Shown here in pieces: positions 38,340-51,799 of a stretch of 64,000 bases of DNA. The notes beneath the pieces were generated by a model. That model had not been told where the DNA came from. It did not search any database and saw only the letters and a program-made list of their open reading frames with translations. Positions within the stretch are counted from its first letter, which is position 1; each line of letters starts with the position of its first letter. The position numbers were made by a program, and so were the translations under genes. Source of the stretch: Sinohyriopsis cumingii (taxonomy: Eukaryota > Mollusca > Bivalvia > Unionida > Unionidae); NCBI GenBank assembly GCA_028554795.2, contig CM068835.1, positions 61,163,219-61,227,218 on the forward strand. Reading direction: 5' to 3'.

Positions 38340-39270
38340 TGATGGAGAAAGGCATCGTTTGGTATTTCCTTACTTGCATTTCGAAATTAGCATATGCACT
38401 TAATTTCCACTGTATTGTAATTTAATATAAATATATCATTGGTCATGATGTCCGTTGTTATCATGCATACGTCAACTACAGATATATACGAACTCATTGC
38501 CAGATTTATTATGGCACGGAAATCTTGAGAGCTTTATGAACTCAGTTATTTCATTGCTTGGTTTTCGTTAGAGGTTCGTGCCTTGAAAGGGTATGGGCTG
38601 TTTTTTTTCTTCCATTATAAGCATATTGTGCAAAGCTTTACAGGATACCATCTGCTTCTGATGTATGTAATAATTTATCCTTTCCCGTTCTTTCTATTAT
38701 CAGTGTTTGAAGGAGTATTTTGCTTTATTAGACATTTTGTGATTTTGTCCCAGATTTCCATTTTGTTCGTCAAATTTCACATGGCATATTGCATTCGGAT
38801 GTAAGGCATTTTCAAGTGTCAAGGAATCATGTGCACATATTGACATTATATTGTAATTTAACATAAATATATAATTGGCCCTGATGTCCGTTTGTAATCA
38901 TACATATATCAACCACAGACATATGCTCACTCATTTCCAGATTTATTGCGCCACGGAAATCTTGCAAACATTATGATTTCAATTAACTCATTGCATAATT
39001 TTCGTTCATGTTTCTTGATTTGAAAGAGAATGGACTAGTTATTCCGTTATATATATATAGTACGAAGCCTTTTTAGTATGCCCTCTCGTCCAGGACAGAC
39101 ATTCCTGCTGAGGAGGTATGAAATTATTTACCTGTACCAGGTTTTCTACCATCCGCTTTGAAAAAGTATTTTGCTTCATTAGAGATTTCATTATTTTGTC
39201 CCAGAGTTATATTTTGTTCGTCAAATTTCACACGGCACATTGCTTTCAGATTTAATTAAGTCTGTTTTCA
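38340..39270. repeat. Tandem duplication of about 450 bp
   Basis: 38374-38800 and 38829-39250 align along their length (shared GATGTCCGTT, CCAGATTTATT, GCACGGAAATCTTG-type and TTTTGTCCCAGA, TTTTGTTCGTCAAATTTCACA). No gene was seen. Confidence 0.75.
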
Positions 39271-39565
39271 GTTTGCAGTCTTACCTTGTTCTATTTTGAC
39301 AAACTGGCAGGAAATGCGAATTTTATATGTAATAAATGATCAGCATGATTTCAGTGTTTTGTAACTTTTCATAATTTATTCTTGCTGTAAATAGATTTAC
39401 TAGTAAACATGGTTATTGCAAAATCTCATAAATCGTTCTGAACGTAGACCAGTTTATATTGTCAGTTCTTGTGCACATATACATGACACGTATTGTGACG
39501 TTTGAAAGATTCTAGTCCATGTATTGCACAGATCGGTGCATCTGTATCAGATGAACTAAAAGCGC

Positions 39566-39904
39566 TTAGCGCAGAAATAATGCTTGTGTAATTATTTGTC
39601 TGTCGGGTGTCCTAAAGTTATGTTCGATGCATTTCAGCGCCATGGAGTCTGATGGATCAACGTTGGATGGCAGGCTCAACTTCTTTTGCGTGGGAGTCAT
39701 TTGTTCGTCCAAAGTTACTTGCAAAACATAACCGTTTTGTATCTGTTCTATGGACTTTGTGGTTTCAACAGCTGCTAATCGCGAACTTTCATATCCTTTG
39801 TGCAAACCCACTAATGTCATATATATTGTTTGAACATAATACATACATGCTTCGTGTGTGCGGAAAGTAATTTCATATTGTGGAAAAGGCAACGCGACCA
39901 CATT
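39566..39904 (-). CDS. Candidate coding exon of unknown gene
   Basis: About 112 codons are open after a good splice acceptor (TTTTTCTCCACTTTCAACAG ending at 39905). The reading includes HEACMYYVQTIYMTLVG, KGYESSRLAAVETTKS and IEQIQNGYVLQVTLDEQM and has the mixed composition of a folded protein, ending at a TAA near 39566. I do not recognise it. It could be a host last exon or a mobile-element fragment. Confidence 0.35.
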   Translation of the reverse strand, partial: NVVALPFPQYEITFRTHEACMYYVQTIYMTLVGLHKGYESSRLAAVETTKSIEQIQNGYVLQVTLDEQMTPTQKKLSLPSNVDPSDSMALKCIEHNFRTPDRQIITQALFLR

Positions 39905-39969
39905 CTGTTGAAAGTGGAGAAAAATTACCATAGACATGTGAAAAATGTTTGAATGCCTCATTTAAATTC

Positions 39970-42720
39970 TTACACATGATTTGAATGACAAGGTCTAGTG
40001 CATGCGTAGACGATTTCGTTAAAAAATATTGTCACGTTTTTATCGTGTACCAGAGAAAAACGATATGCGCATGAATTTCTTTATGCAGCTGTTGGAAATT
40101 GCTCACGAGTGTTCTTACTTTTTATAGTATGTTGCAAACAAATATCTCTTAGGTAACAGGTGTTTGTATTTTCTGCTGATCTAGTTCCCGGTAGGTCCAT
40201 CATTGTGACATGCAGCATACAAAATATCTAAGCATATGCCTGCAACAGAGAACAACCAATTTATCAGCATGGACACAAAATACATTCTAACAGACACGAG
40301 TCCGGTGCAGACGTGGAGAAGCCCTTATGATAAATAAAAGACGAAAAATACTTTCAGTAAATAGTCCATCCAGAAACTCCTTTCTTGCCAGCCACAGAAC
40401 AATACCCACAATAAAAATATTTACAATCATTACGAACCGACAGAACAATAGCACCCATCTGTCGAATCTCGAAAACTGTTGTAATATATCGCTTGCACGT
40501 CTGAATACACCATAACTTAGTAACCAGGTTACTAAGCCCTAATGTAGTGAAATATAATTTTACCGAATATACACGACCACCAAAAAAAGGAAAAGAAGCT
40601 AAATGTTTACAGATTTGCCGTCCATTATAAGTGTATTAGTCAAAGGAGAATAATAATACTTTATTGTTCAACTTTACATGTGGTTTACATATAATCTTGA
40701 TGATCTGCAATTCTTGTGTGATTTGTTAATTTTGTTAATATATTTGATAGCGAATCCTTTAGTATTCTTTATAACAGTGCTCACACTAAATAATCTGAAC
40801 ATTTGGAAAAACGTTATTTGGTGATTTCAGGAAGCAGCAGAATATAGACTGCATACGTACTATGTCATATTCGAATTGCACACCGATTTGTCGTTGTTTA
40901 AATTTTTATTTCAGGTTTATTTTTAAAATACGTACAGAAGAGGAGTGTCATTTGAATAATTGTTTTACAGATAAACATTATTTTGTGACCTGACAGTCTT
41001 CGAACGTATCCGGAAGTTAGTTAATCTAACAGACTGTTCTAAAAGAAAGTTAGACCAGTGCAGATTGTGCAGTGAATGCAATCAATGTGTGTATATATTT
41101 TCTGAAGAAACCGAACCATACTTGAGAAAAATAATAGATTGAAAACTTGTAAAGTTTTGTTATGTTATAATCCAATTTGATGTCAGGATTTAAACAAAAA
41201 TAAATGATATAAAATTGTAAAAGAAATGGTATAAGAGAATAATACTTCAACCATAATTAATATAAATGGCAAGTGTAGCCGGGAAGAAACAACCGTTTCA
41301 GTGCAACTTCATCAGGTATGAACACTCTTTCACACATGACCGTTTAAAATAGACGACTTTGTTAACGTTAGAGATGAATATAAATATATGTAAATGGAAC
41401 TGTAGACAGCATTATACCATTGGTTAAAGTAACATAAAGAGAAATTACGGAAAAGATCTGTTAAGATTGATCTTATTTTGACTGAACACAAATTGCATTC
41501 TTACAAGGATGAAACGTGAAAAAGATGTTTACAGATGTTTAAGGACGGCCTTTTTATCCCAACAGTGGCTCTCGAAGATAATACTATAAATAGATCATAT
41601 AATCATTGACTATATAGCAACTCCAATTCAGTCTATGTTATGTCAACATAATTCAATAACGGTGTCTCATTTGGATCAATTGCATCATAATAACGAGCTG
41701 TGAAAAGAGAGCAATATCCTCAACTGATTGCATCGCCTTCCTCTTCACAGCGACCAAGCATAAATTAACATGTGAGCGGTGTATCTTACATTACAGTATC
41801 TCTTTACCTTCGCTAACACATGCTCGAATACTATCGCATAAAATTCATAAAATATTAGTTCGGAGCAATCCCAAACCTACAAGATTACTTGAACATTACA
41901 AAGTCAGATATAACATGCGATTATCGTTAACTTACGATAATCAGTATCGTCCTAATAGACAAAGGAAATTATTTCATATAACCCTATGAAATAATACACA
42001 TGGAAATTTGGATCGCATGCATTCCTTAAATTCTATCAATGAACTAGTATCTAAAATTAAAAAGATATACTGCATAACAAATTTCCATGAAAATGAATAA
42101 ACGATACATGATATGGATCCTAGTCATATCAAACACGTTTGCATAAAACAATCAAAAATAGAAAATTACGTGAAAAATTAAAATTGCGTACCTTAATGAT
42201 ATTCTCTTTCAGAAATTGTACGTCCTAGCACTAAACACTGTCTTCTCTTACAAGAATGCCACCTCTCATCCCTCAGAAAATTTCGGACCAAAGAATTTCG
42301 ACCAAGGTCGTCACTTTAAATTCACATTACTTCCAAAGTGTATGCCTTAATTTACTCTGGTTCCTAAAATTTCCCTAGATAATCATTTCTGTTCTCAGAT
42401 TTGGATAGCATCGTATCTCTGAACTTCATTGCATATCAACTTCCCTTTGAAAATGACTATTTGATATGAGTTTATTTCAAGAGGTTACGGTTGGTAGCTC
42501 AAATATTTACTTTCTGAAGACAGTGTTGCGATGCCTCGGTCAAATCTCAATAAGTCGTAGATGTTGGCATTCCATGTTTAACACTGACATGGGGCGGAGG
42601 GAAAGAAGAAAGGTCAAAGTGACCCTTCATAAGGACCTTTCTTGCTTAAGTGTGATACATAATTTTAATGCTTTATGCATTAAACTTTAAGGTTCAATAC
42701 TATTCAAAATTCGACACTTT
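39970..42720. other. Unassigned AT-rich sequence
   Basis: No gene, RNA gene or repeat could be supported. Confidence 0.4.
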
Positions 42721-42724
42721 ACAA

Positions 42725-43190
42725 AGACCAATGAGTAACTATAGCCATTTGTTTAATTTATCACCAGATTATTACAATTAAATTCCCGTCCCTAAAATGC
42801 AAGTTTTCTCCTGTAAATCAAGATGTACATAGGGGATGTGGATTTTACGACAATAAAGTCAAACAATATACTTATATTCTATCTCGATCACATGAAGAGC
42901 CCATATTTCCTCACGCAGTTTGTAACATATAATCATTATATGATTTTCTCTCAAATTCTTTACTTGCAACACTTGTATATCATATAAAAGCTCTATGTAG
43001 TAATTACAAAGTGTGATAGAGTCTCTCGTTGTGTTAAATGAGTTGCCATAATTCATCTTGCTTTTAGTCTTAGCGCAATCAAGAAATTTCTCCTGTATTA
43101 ATTGCTTGTGGTTTAATTTCTGAAGGTTGTTTGGATTGTGGAGATATATCAAAGGAAAATAAGAAGAATTAAAATTTAGAGCCGTACTGA
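42725..43190. repeat. Repeat block D, partial copy
   Basis: 42730-42970 aligns with 9820-10060, and the following GGTTGTTTGGATTG...GAGATATATC region matches near 10209. A type 1 SINE follows directly. Confidence 0.7.
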
Positions 43191-43197
43191 ATAGATC

Positions 43198-43420
43198 CTG
43201 TTGTTGTGAGTCAAACGCCATTTTCAGCACTTGATAGGCTATTTAAGGATGCCTTTGTAAATGATAAAAAAAGAATCCGGGAAAGACTAGAGAAGAACCA
43301 CCGATCACGGAAATCTGCTGGCAAGCTTTCTCACATACCCATGTTGGCTGAGCCCTAGACTAGGATACACTCGAATAGAGGTGAGATATCAGTCAACTGA
43401 AAAGACGAGCGCACTAGGCT
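43198..43420 (-). mobile_element. tRNA-derived SINE, type 1, diverged
   Basis: The + strand reads TTGTTGTG, AACGCCATTTTCAGCAC, GCTGGCAAGCTTTCTCACAT, then a decayed inverted tRNA head. The order matches the other type 1 copies. Confidence 0.7.
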
Positions 43421-43429
43421 CTGAATCCA

Positions 43430-45110
43430 CCCGTGTCTTCCGTGTTGAACAGAAATTATTAAGCTAATGAATGCATGTCAATCTGTCCAACTGTGAAGAC
43501 TTTCTTTATGTCTCCACCAACCAAACCCAATATCTCAGCATCATATTCATTACATTAGTACATTTCTAGGTCGTAAACTATGAAGATGTGAAAGGTTCTT
43601 GTTTAAACTTTGTAATTTTTTTAAATTCCACGTATTGGTTAAACCTGAGTCAGAACAGTCATACTGCATTCCATAGTTTTCACCCTTTCTGCATGGGACC
43701 GGTACAACTAAACGGAATGAATGATACATTGGTCTCTGTCTACAAAAATATATTTCTTTGGCATAGTGATATGACATAGTTGGTTCTTCTGCCGTATTCC
43801 AAACAAAATGCACAAGCTCATATTCATACACAACAACAACATTATTGATGCGCACAGAACTCCACCCAGATAAATTTGAACTGAGACATAACTTTTGAAA
43901 TTAAATTGCGTTTTGGTCTACTTAAAATTGAAATTTGGAGTCATTTTATGAATTAATGCGCATTGAAACATCTTTTCCATTTGATCTTGACTGAATATAT
44001 TTGGGAATTTGTGTCGTGTTTACGAAATTTCGTGATTTTGGACAGGATTTATCTGTGCCAGTTCTACATGAAGTACATGGGATTTGAACGGTGATGGGGC
44101 AGCGTGTTGACATCTGCAAGTGTTTCCATTCAGTTATTAAATGTTTGAAATCTTAATGTGAGAAAAATATGAAGCATTTCGATTACAATTATCAAAAAGA
44201 CGCTATCGAATATAATGTTTATTTCATTTTGAGTGCAGTAAGAAGGACGTAATTACTCTTGGAATATAGTCGAAATTACAGTAAAATTTCGAATGTGCCA
44301 TCAAGCTTGAGAACCCTTTGACATGGCTCATGTAATTCGGATTTGCAGAACTATGAAAGTACATTTTGAGGAAATTCAGGATGTAAAACTGTAAGTATAT
44401 TTTTGCCACTTTTATTACCAGTTAATGAAGACAGCTTATGCCTTGTCAGATGCATGTAATTTTTAGGTACCCAGCAGTTTTATGAAATCTGGCGTCTATC
44501 GCCCGCCTAAATCCGAAACATTGTATCCAAAACGTTAACGTGGAATATAGCAAAGCAGCTTGTATGTGGCAGTCCACATAACATCTGCATTAGTTCATTC
44601 AGAAACAAATTTAATCAACCAAAACATAAAGCGTCTGCTACGTGAGTGCACATGATTTGTTTACAAACAAAATATGCTCGCGTCTGCGTCCTTTGTTTGT
44701 TTACTATAGAAAGTAGTTCCTTTATGAGTGCAATATAAAGTACACCTGTGCTAAATATCGTAAAATACCGAACGATTCTGACAATGTAAAATTAACGGAG
44801 TAAAAAATGAGCATTTAATAATACTTAAATCTCTATAAAGATACACATACAAATACAGCTTTTCTCCGGAGTGTCATTTTCGAAAGCTCAAATATGCTAA
44901 CCCTTTTATTCATGCGTACTTTCCAGATGTTTAGTAAGCATCCCCATGTAGCGAATTTTGTGCAATGGCCGCATCGTCTTAGCAACAATGCTGTAGTTTC
45001 TAATATTTATGAATCTGATAGGTAACTTGCTTTACGAACGTCTGAAGAACATTTCCTCGTTTCTGGAATGTATGTAGAAACGTGATCATTTAGAAACCGA
45101 AGGAAACGGA
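43430..45110. other. Unassigned sequence
   Basis: No gene or repeat could be supported. Confidence 0.4.
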
Positions 45111-45117
45111 ACACTTA

Positions 45118-45555
45118 AACAAAAAAATGACAAATATTTTACGATTGTGACCTGGTCCCTATGGTTGAAATAGCAAGTATATATCATTTAAACCAAAACA
45201 TTACAAATGTTTTACGCTTGTGACCTGGGCCCTCTGTTTGAAAAGTAATTATATATCGCTTAAACCAAAACATGACAAATGTTTTACGCTTGTGACCTGT
45301 GCACTCTGTTTGAAAAGGTATTTATATATTGCTTAAACCAAAACATGACAAATGTTTTGCTATTGTGACCTGGGCCCTACAGCTGAAGTGGCAAGTGTAT
45401 ATCACTTAAACCAAAACATGACAAGTGTTTTGCTATTGTGACCTGGGCCCTACAGCTGAAATGGCAAGTGTATATCACTTAAACCAAAACATGACAAGAG
45501 TTTTGCTATTGTGACCTGGGCCATATGCTTTAAATGGCAATTAATATGTCGTTTA
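45118..45555. repeat. Tandem array, 73-bp unit, six copies
   Basis: Units start near 45118, 45190, 45262, 45335, 45408 and 45481. Each has AAACCAAAACATGACAAATG, then TTGTGACCTGGGCCCT, then TATATCRCTT. The fourth and fifth units are nearly identical, so the array expanded recently from that end. Confidence 0.9.
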
Positions 45556-46230
45556 AATATATGTTTTAGCTTTATAATGAGTCATCCCAACTATTATAAA
45601 CAAAATATCTTCACTGAAATCTGAACAAATATCTTCTATAATTTCATCATAGACCAAAGTTCAATTGGGCAATTGAAAGTGTCACATAATCTTTGATTCC
45701 TATAATAACTAAAATTTCACTCTTTCTTGATATAGCAAGAATGCAAAGCTGACTTCCGTATCCAGATTTCCCACTAACATAGGGTAGATGACAACAAATT
45801 ATCATTATATTGTTTTTCCTTCATTTTATGTATCACTTTTAGTTTTTTAAAGTAACTTTGTGTTAAAGAACAGGGAAAAGTTTATACATACCTTTAACAT
45901 CACTATGAAGTGGACTGTAATTAGATCACAACAATAACCAGCATGAGTGAAATATAATTAAGACTCTCCTTGTGTCCTGTATCAAATCATAACGTACTTG
46001 ATTAAATGTCCCTAGGTTTTACATGAGGTAAAGGATATTACTTACTCCTTATAATCCAGAATTATGCTTTCTTACTGTACCTATTTAGTAAAGGCTACAT
46101 GCAAAACAGAATGTGTTCTAAACAATATTACACTATTTACTACACCACACAATAAATTCACGAGATCCGATCTTGGAGTCAAAAGGTATAGATCTACTTG
46201 GAAAGGCAGTAATATTTACTAACATCTATA

Positions 46231-46760
46231 TGATGGTTGTCCACTAAATGAATTAAAAGGTATTGATAACAATTTTTATGAAATTGTGAGTCGTATAGTG
46301 CAGTACTGGAGCGTAAAGCAGCATACTATGTCGTATAGCGGATATTTAAGATGGGAATGGCACCTTGGAGGCAATGTGAATTCACATGGACAAAAATGGC
46401 ATTCACATGGACAAAAATGGCATACCCGTTCAATGGGACTTTCACATGGACAAATGTGGCACACTCGTGACAATGGGAATTTCACATGGGCAAACATGGC
46501 ACACTCGGGGATAATGTGAATTTCACATGGACAAAGATGTCACGCTCGGGACAATGGGGAATTTAATATCGATCGAACTGTTGCTCCTAACGGAAATTTA
46601 ACATGGGCTATAACGGTATTTCAACATGGGAATGCCACTATGGCTCTTCACGTTAATTTAAGTGTTTTCAAAAGCTGACACGATTGTATTACGGGGAAAT
46701 GTAATGTTTAAACAATCCTTAGGTTTAAAATGATGTTACTCTACGGTCTCTAAGGTATCC
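46231..46760. repeat. Repeat block E, copy 2, without SINE
   Basis: Aligns with 13197-13860 but lacks the SINE. It starts with short tandem units (TTCACATGGACAAAAATGGC, repeated imperfectly about eight times from 46378 to 46560). The copy shows the empty site for the SINE at 13394-13649. Confidence 0.75.
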
Positions 46761-46769
46761 AACGAGAAT

Positions 46770-48090
46770 TTAACGCTGACACGATATTGGCCCATTTAAA
46801 ATATTTCAAATTTGCCTCCACGGTCCCGAATGGGACATGTAATGTTAAAACTACATTTGCTATTCAAAACCAATCAATCTATTTAATATCCAATGCTCCA
46901 CACATGCATTTCAACACAACGTTTGGACTGATCATCACCCACTCATCTACTGACTACCATGAATCGGATATAATAGACGGGGAATACAAATACAAGGCAG
47001 ATCCCTAATAAAAATATACACAGGCCTATTCTATTCTACCGTCTTTAATATCCCCTTAAAACAGAGGAAGATGCATATCCCAAATAACTTCACTATCATC
47101 AATTATGAAAAAAAACTACCATCTACTACTACATTCATAATCCATACAACGCTTGTAATTCTAACATTCATGAAGGGAATACAGAGCAGTTAGTACTAGT
47201 ACATACACACATACACAAACATTGCTTTCTTTGTACATTCAATATGATAAAGGAAGGAACAAATGCACAGTTAAAGGCAGGTATTAGCTTACCATTGTGT
47301 CACAGAATACGTCAAGAAGTAACTTGGTTTCGCCTGAGAATGATTTGATCATTTTCGTCGTACATACATGCATACAACGTTAAATAGTGTGGATAATTGT
47401 TTTTCTAGCTATGAAGGGTTGTGTGTAGACAATACAAGTTTGGGCCAACCCATTAATTTAGGAGAGCTGTGTGGTTTGACAATGGACAGGTGAATCAGGT
47501 CAAAATGTATTTATGAGTCATACGGGGTCGTGAATCATATGTGATGTCCAACTGACTGAATCACGAGTCATATGCTTGGTCCAATTGCTATGGTGATTAA
47601 AATTGAACATATGTGTTTCAATTGATATTGTTGTTTCTGCTGAGTACAAATGAGCCACTTTCATTACACTAGATTATTTTATTCTTACTTTCATTACATG
47701 AGATTATTTGAATATTACTTTCAGTGCATGAGATTGCATGAATCTTACCTTTATTTCTGAATATGTGAATCACATTTTGTTTTCCTGTTTGTAAATATAT
47801 GCGTAAAGTAATTGAATGAGTCGTATGTTTAGAGCGTGAAAGAATCACTGTATTTGTAGAGCATATACCTATTTTTATGAATTCATTTTATAAACCTCCA
47901 TCTTTTACCATAGTGTGTTGTTGTGTGGTCATTTAATCGGAGCATCCATTCAGGTCAATCCTGTTACAATCCTCGAAAATATTTATACACTGTTATCTAT
48001 GATGTGAACGTAGTGAATAATGTAAGAGTGCAAATTCACATACACAAACACACCCTTCTTCTGATATTTAACATCATGGAGAGAACAGCA

Positions 48091-48121
<31 letters not shown>

Positions 48122-49025
48122 TTAAGAACATGAATCTGCTTACCAAGCAATCAAGACAAAACATAAAGGTTGTAAACCATGTGTGATTCCAAATTTTTCA
48201 ATAGTTTTTCGAATGCAATGCAGATTTAGTTCTTAAGTTTGTAATAGATTTACGATTTGGCATCCTAGATTTCATTAAATTGACCAGATTGGCAAAATAA
48301 ATCAGACTTTGGTGAGAAGCTAAGTGTTCTTGTAAGGTTGTGATATCGAAGATTCGCATGTTCATGTTAAAATGACGGAGAGAAAAACAAAGACACTAAA
48401 TGACAGACTTGTTCAATCCAAACACAGCTTTAACATGGTGGGGCTTTCTGGCCTCTACCGCGAAATATAATATCAACTATATCCATGGGTTTAATATTAA
48501 GGGCTTCTATATGGACAAAGCAAAGTTGACATTAAGATTGCATGACGAAATATTTTAGGGTATTGGGGACAATGTCATAGTTCAATATAACGGGGCAGTA
48601 AATGTTGAAGATAGGGAGTGTAATGTTACAATAGTCAACAGGTGTCTACTATTCAACACCAAGTCATCTACTTTTCAAAACCCTGTCATCTACTGTCAAA
48701 TAAATAGTGATATACAATCCAATATCCAACTATTTCGAGTGGCCAAAACCAAAACATTTCAACATTTAGACGCCGTTTAGAGTAGCCAGCACTCATTCAA
48801 CTACAGCCAACACAAAATATGATGTAAAAAAGCTGTAAAAATATAATTGGGAACCATTAAATACATAATTAACCTCCATGTCTTCATAAAACATTACTAT
48901 TATAACTTTATATACGAAAGTGAAGCCCTATCCCCTATAACTTGCTTATCATCTCTTTTAAGCAAAACTACGAGTAAGGTGGAAGGTAGCAATGGGTAGA
49001 AATATATAAGCTATACACTCAAACT
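46770..49025. other. Unassigned sequence with one CA microsatellite
   Basis: (CA)n at about 48090-48120. No gene could be supported. Confidence 0.4.
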
Positions 49026-49029
49026 TACT

Positions 49030-49640
49030 TATTCGCTATCACAAATGGAGTGAAAGAAGACAAAAGGGCAAGAGTGTACGCAGAAAATGTAACATTCAAG
49101 CATCATCTAGGATCCATTACGTAGTTATCTAATCTCCACTACCACGCAATTGCTTCTGAGGAGGTTGTTTCGAGTGGCCGATACACTCTAATTGCTATTC
49201 AATACGCCGTTTGCAGTGACCATCACCCACAAATATACTGGCCACACTGCGAATGAGGTATAATGCAATCTAAATCCAATAGAAACACAACTTTCCTATC
49301 ACTTTAAAACTTCTCAGTTATCTACTTACAAACAACTTAAAACACTCGTCCCCGTATATCTTCCCTACCATTTATGTTGAAATTAAATAACCGTCCCTAC
49401 CACAACTATAATCAAAGCGAGTAAGGTACACAAACTTAATGTTATATAAAGATACCATAGTGTTAAAATAAGTATCAGAAACGAACGAAAAGTGTCAATG
49501 TTTGTAAAATTAATAAATATTATTTATTTCCCTAAAATACAAATTGAAAATACTAAAAAATGACATACAGTATAGTGAACGAAATCTTAAACTCCTAAAT
49601 GTTTTATTAATTCCAAAGATCTCGAGAAATCCAAATGTAT
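49030..49640. repeat. Repeat block D, second copy, left part
   Basis: 49040-49270 aligns with 10225-10480, and 49500-49640 with 10690-10810. The match breaks off near 49640 and resumes at about 51690-51830. Confidence 0.7.
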
Positions 49641-50049
49641 TAAGTATTATGGTCAGTAATGTACTGAGGTATCGACAGTAAAGAACATATAAATCAAAAC
49701 AGTCGTTAATTGAATTTATAGTAATTCCGTACCCTATTAAATATCCAAATGGTTTATAAATAAACTCAGTTTATTACTGTGACAGTTATTATTCCAATTA
49801 ATCTTAAATGTTTCGAGCTCCATATTTATAACGAATGATTCGATTTAATAAACGAACTCTCCTCATTATAAAAAAGAATAACTTTCACGACTTTTGGTAC
49901 TACTACGAATGTCTAACTTTGCGTAACAATTATATAATATAAAATACTTTAATGTAATATAGAGAATTTAATACCTGGCTTGAAAAAATCATCTTGGCTT
50001 TTAGACGAAATCTTTAAACATATCTGCTATTTTAACACCAGCTCTTTTT

Positions 50050-51100
50050 GCCTCTAGAATGGTGCCAACCTTGGTTTAAACTTGTCTACTACCTATTTGG
50101 TTGCAGTGCATTTAGAGAGCTCAAGTGGGTATTCACTTGTGTCGTACAAGCTGGCATATTCAGCGATATCGCGATAGACATCGGCAGTATCAGCCCACAG
50201 CAGCAGACTGGCGGTGTTCATGTATAACATGACAGCCTTTCCACCACAGCGTAACTTGATACAATTGTAGCACACATCTTTCGTGAGTTCAAGGACTGCT
50301 TATCAGTTGGCGGTGTAAATCCATATCTTAATGTTTTGCCGTAAGGAGTCTGATGCTAAATATTTTTTGGGTCTGAACACTAGGTTTACATTCAGGCGCT
50401 GATGCTTGTCGTCTTCCCCGCTCAAACTTCATGCTATAAACCGGGACATGCTTCTCCAGGTTCCCGATCGTCTTCCCGAATATAGGGTTCTTCTACAGCT
50501 TGATGAAATCTTTTCAAAGCCCGATGATCCTTTGGTTCTGAAATGAATATTGAACTTCTGTTCTTCTGTCATGTGTTCATCAACAGACTCTGGTCATTCC
50601 GGTACTCTTTCATCATTCTTCTTGGACGAGTTTTGCCTCAAAAGCCAGTGCGTAGTCGCTGCAACCGCCATGAACCGCCAAGAATTTACTCCGGATGGTC
50701 AATGTCTGCTTCAGTAATGTAACCCATTGGTGAATCCATTTTAATCTGGTGACAGCAGCCATTGTTTTTCCGTCGCAGGTCATCCACACACTTTGGGCAT
50801 GGGTATAGTCTTTTTGGCTAAATATGCGTGGTTGAGTAGTCTGCGAAAGGCATCTATCGGTAGAAGCTATGTTTGTCTCAGTCGTTCCTATCTGCCCGTA
50901 TTTTCTGATGTGTAGACAATCTCGCAAAGAAAAATGCTTTGTTCTATGCACCATACCTTAGAACGAAAGACCTACTTTGACATACTTTTTGCGAGCTTCT
51001 CGTGGCTGCTATTCGTAAATTAGAGTTTGCCAGGAAACTATAAATATCTAATGAGAACGTCATGTATTTTGCCATGTTGTTTGGCCAGCATTTATCCCTT
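50050..51100 (-). pseudogene. Remnant of a classical Polinton-type protein-primed DNA polymerase B
   Basis: Three consecutive matches lie in the right order on the - strand. KYMTFSLDIYSFLANSNL near 51065 corresponds to the pre-palm segment around SF.iDSxxFL. DYTHAQSVW near 50780 matches the Polinton YxHAQxVW segment. VMLYMNTASLLLWADTADVY followed by RDIAEYASLYDTSEYPLE near 50230-50120 is the motif C region (family LYxDTDSxxY, then DI.ED...DTSxYP). In motif C the first Asp is replaced by Asn and the second by Ala, so the gene is dead; frames are broken throughout. It is unrelated to the polymerase-helicase gene at 262-3579, so a second kind of virus-like element once integrated here. Confidence 0.65.
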
Positions 51101-51689
51101 TTATTAATTCTATTCTGATGTCATGGATGACCAGATGCCCATGGGAGATTCAAAATCACCCTCTACCCCGGTTTCTGTAAGCCTACTCTCGAGGATCTGG
51201 ATTAATCTGGTTAAATGGATATTCCGTCACGGCAGAGGACCATATAGCAAATGTTACGTGGAACATGGTCTGAATGATGCTTATATCTAGATTGTTGGCG
51301 AGACAATTCACCGGAACGTCGAATGCGTTTACAGCTGAGTGCAACGCGGCGAGCATGCCTAGACGGGAACCAGACTAAACCCGCGTATTAAATATGCTGA
51401 ATATATTGTTTCCAGGGTATAATACATTTTGAGCAAAATTACTTGACCTAATCGGTTTGAAAAGGTTTAATCACGTATAGTTTTACTATTTTATTTAAAA
51501 TGTGAATTTTGATCTCTCTAACCTTTACTTAGTGATTAGAGGTAGTACGGGGTAGTCGGAACATAGGTCTACATAGCCATACATTTATCATATACTTGAA
51601 AGTGTCTGACGTTTGCACAATATATTGCTCTCTACGTACATTTTTAGACTTATGATTATATTATGCATGAATACATCCATACATATCCC

Positions 51690-51739
51690 CAATAATAATA
51701 ATAATAATAATGATAATAATAATAAAAATAAAAATAATA

Positions 51740-51792
<53 letters not shown>
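51690..51792. repeat. (AAT)n microsatellite
   Basis: AAT repeats with a few GAT and AAA variants. It lies at or next to the point where repeat block D resumes. Confidence 0.9.
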
Positions 51793-51793
<1 letters not shown>

Positions 51794-51799
51794 GCAGTA

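Noticed and set aside
42859..43230. 123-codon - strand frame
   Set aside because: It lies across a repeat block D copy and the start of a SINE, and the related copy at 9.9 kb does not keep the frame.
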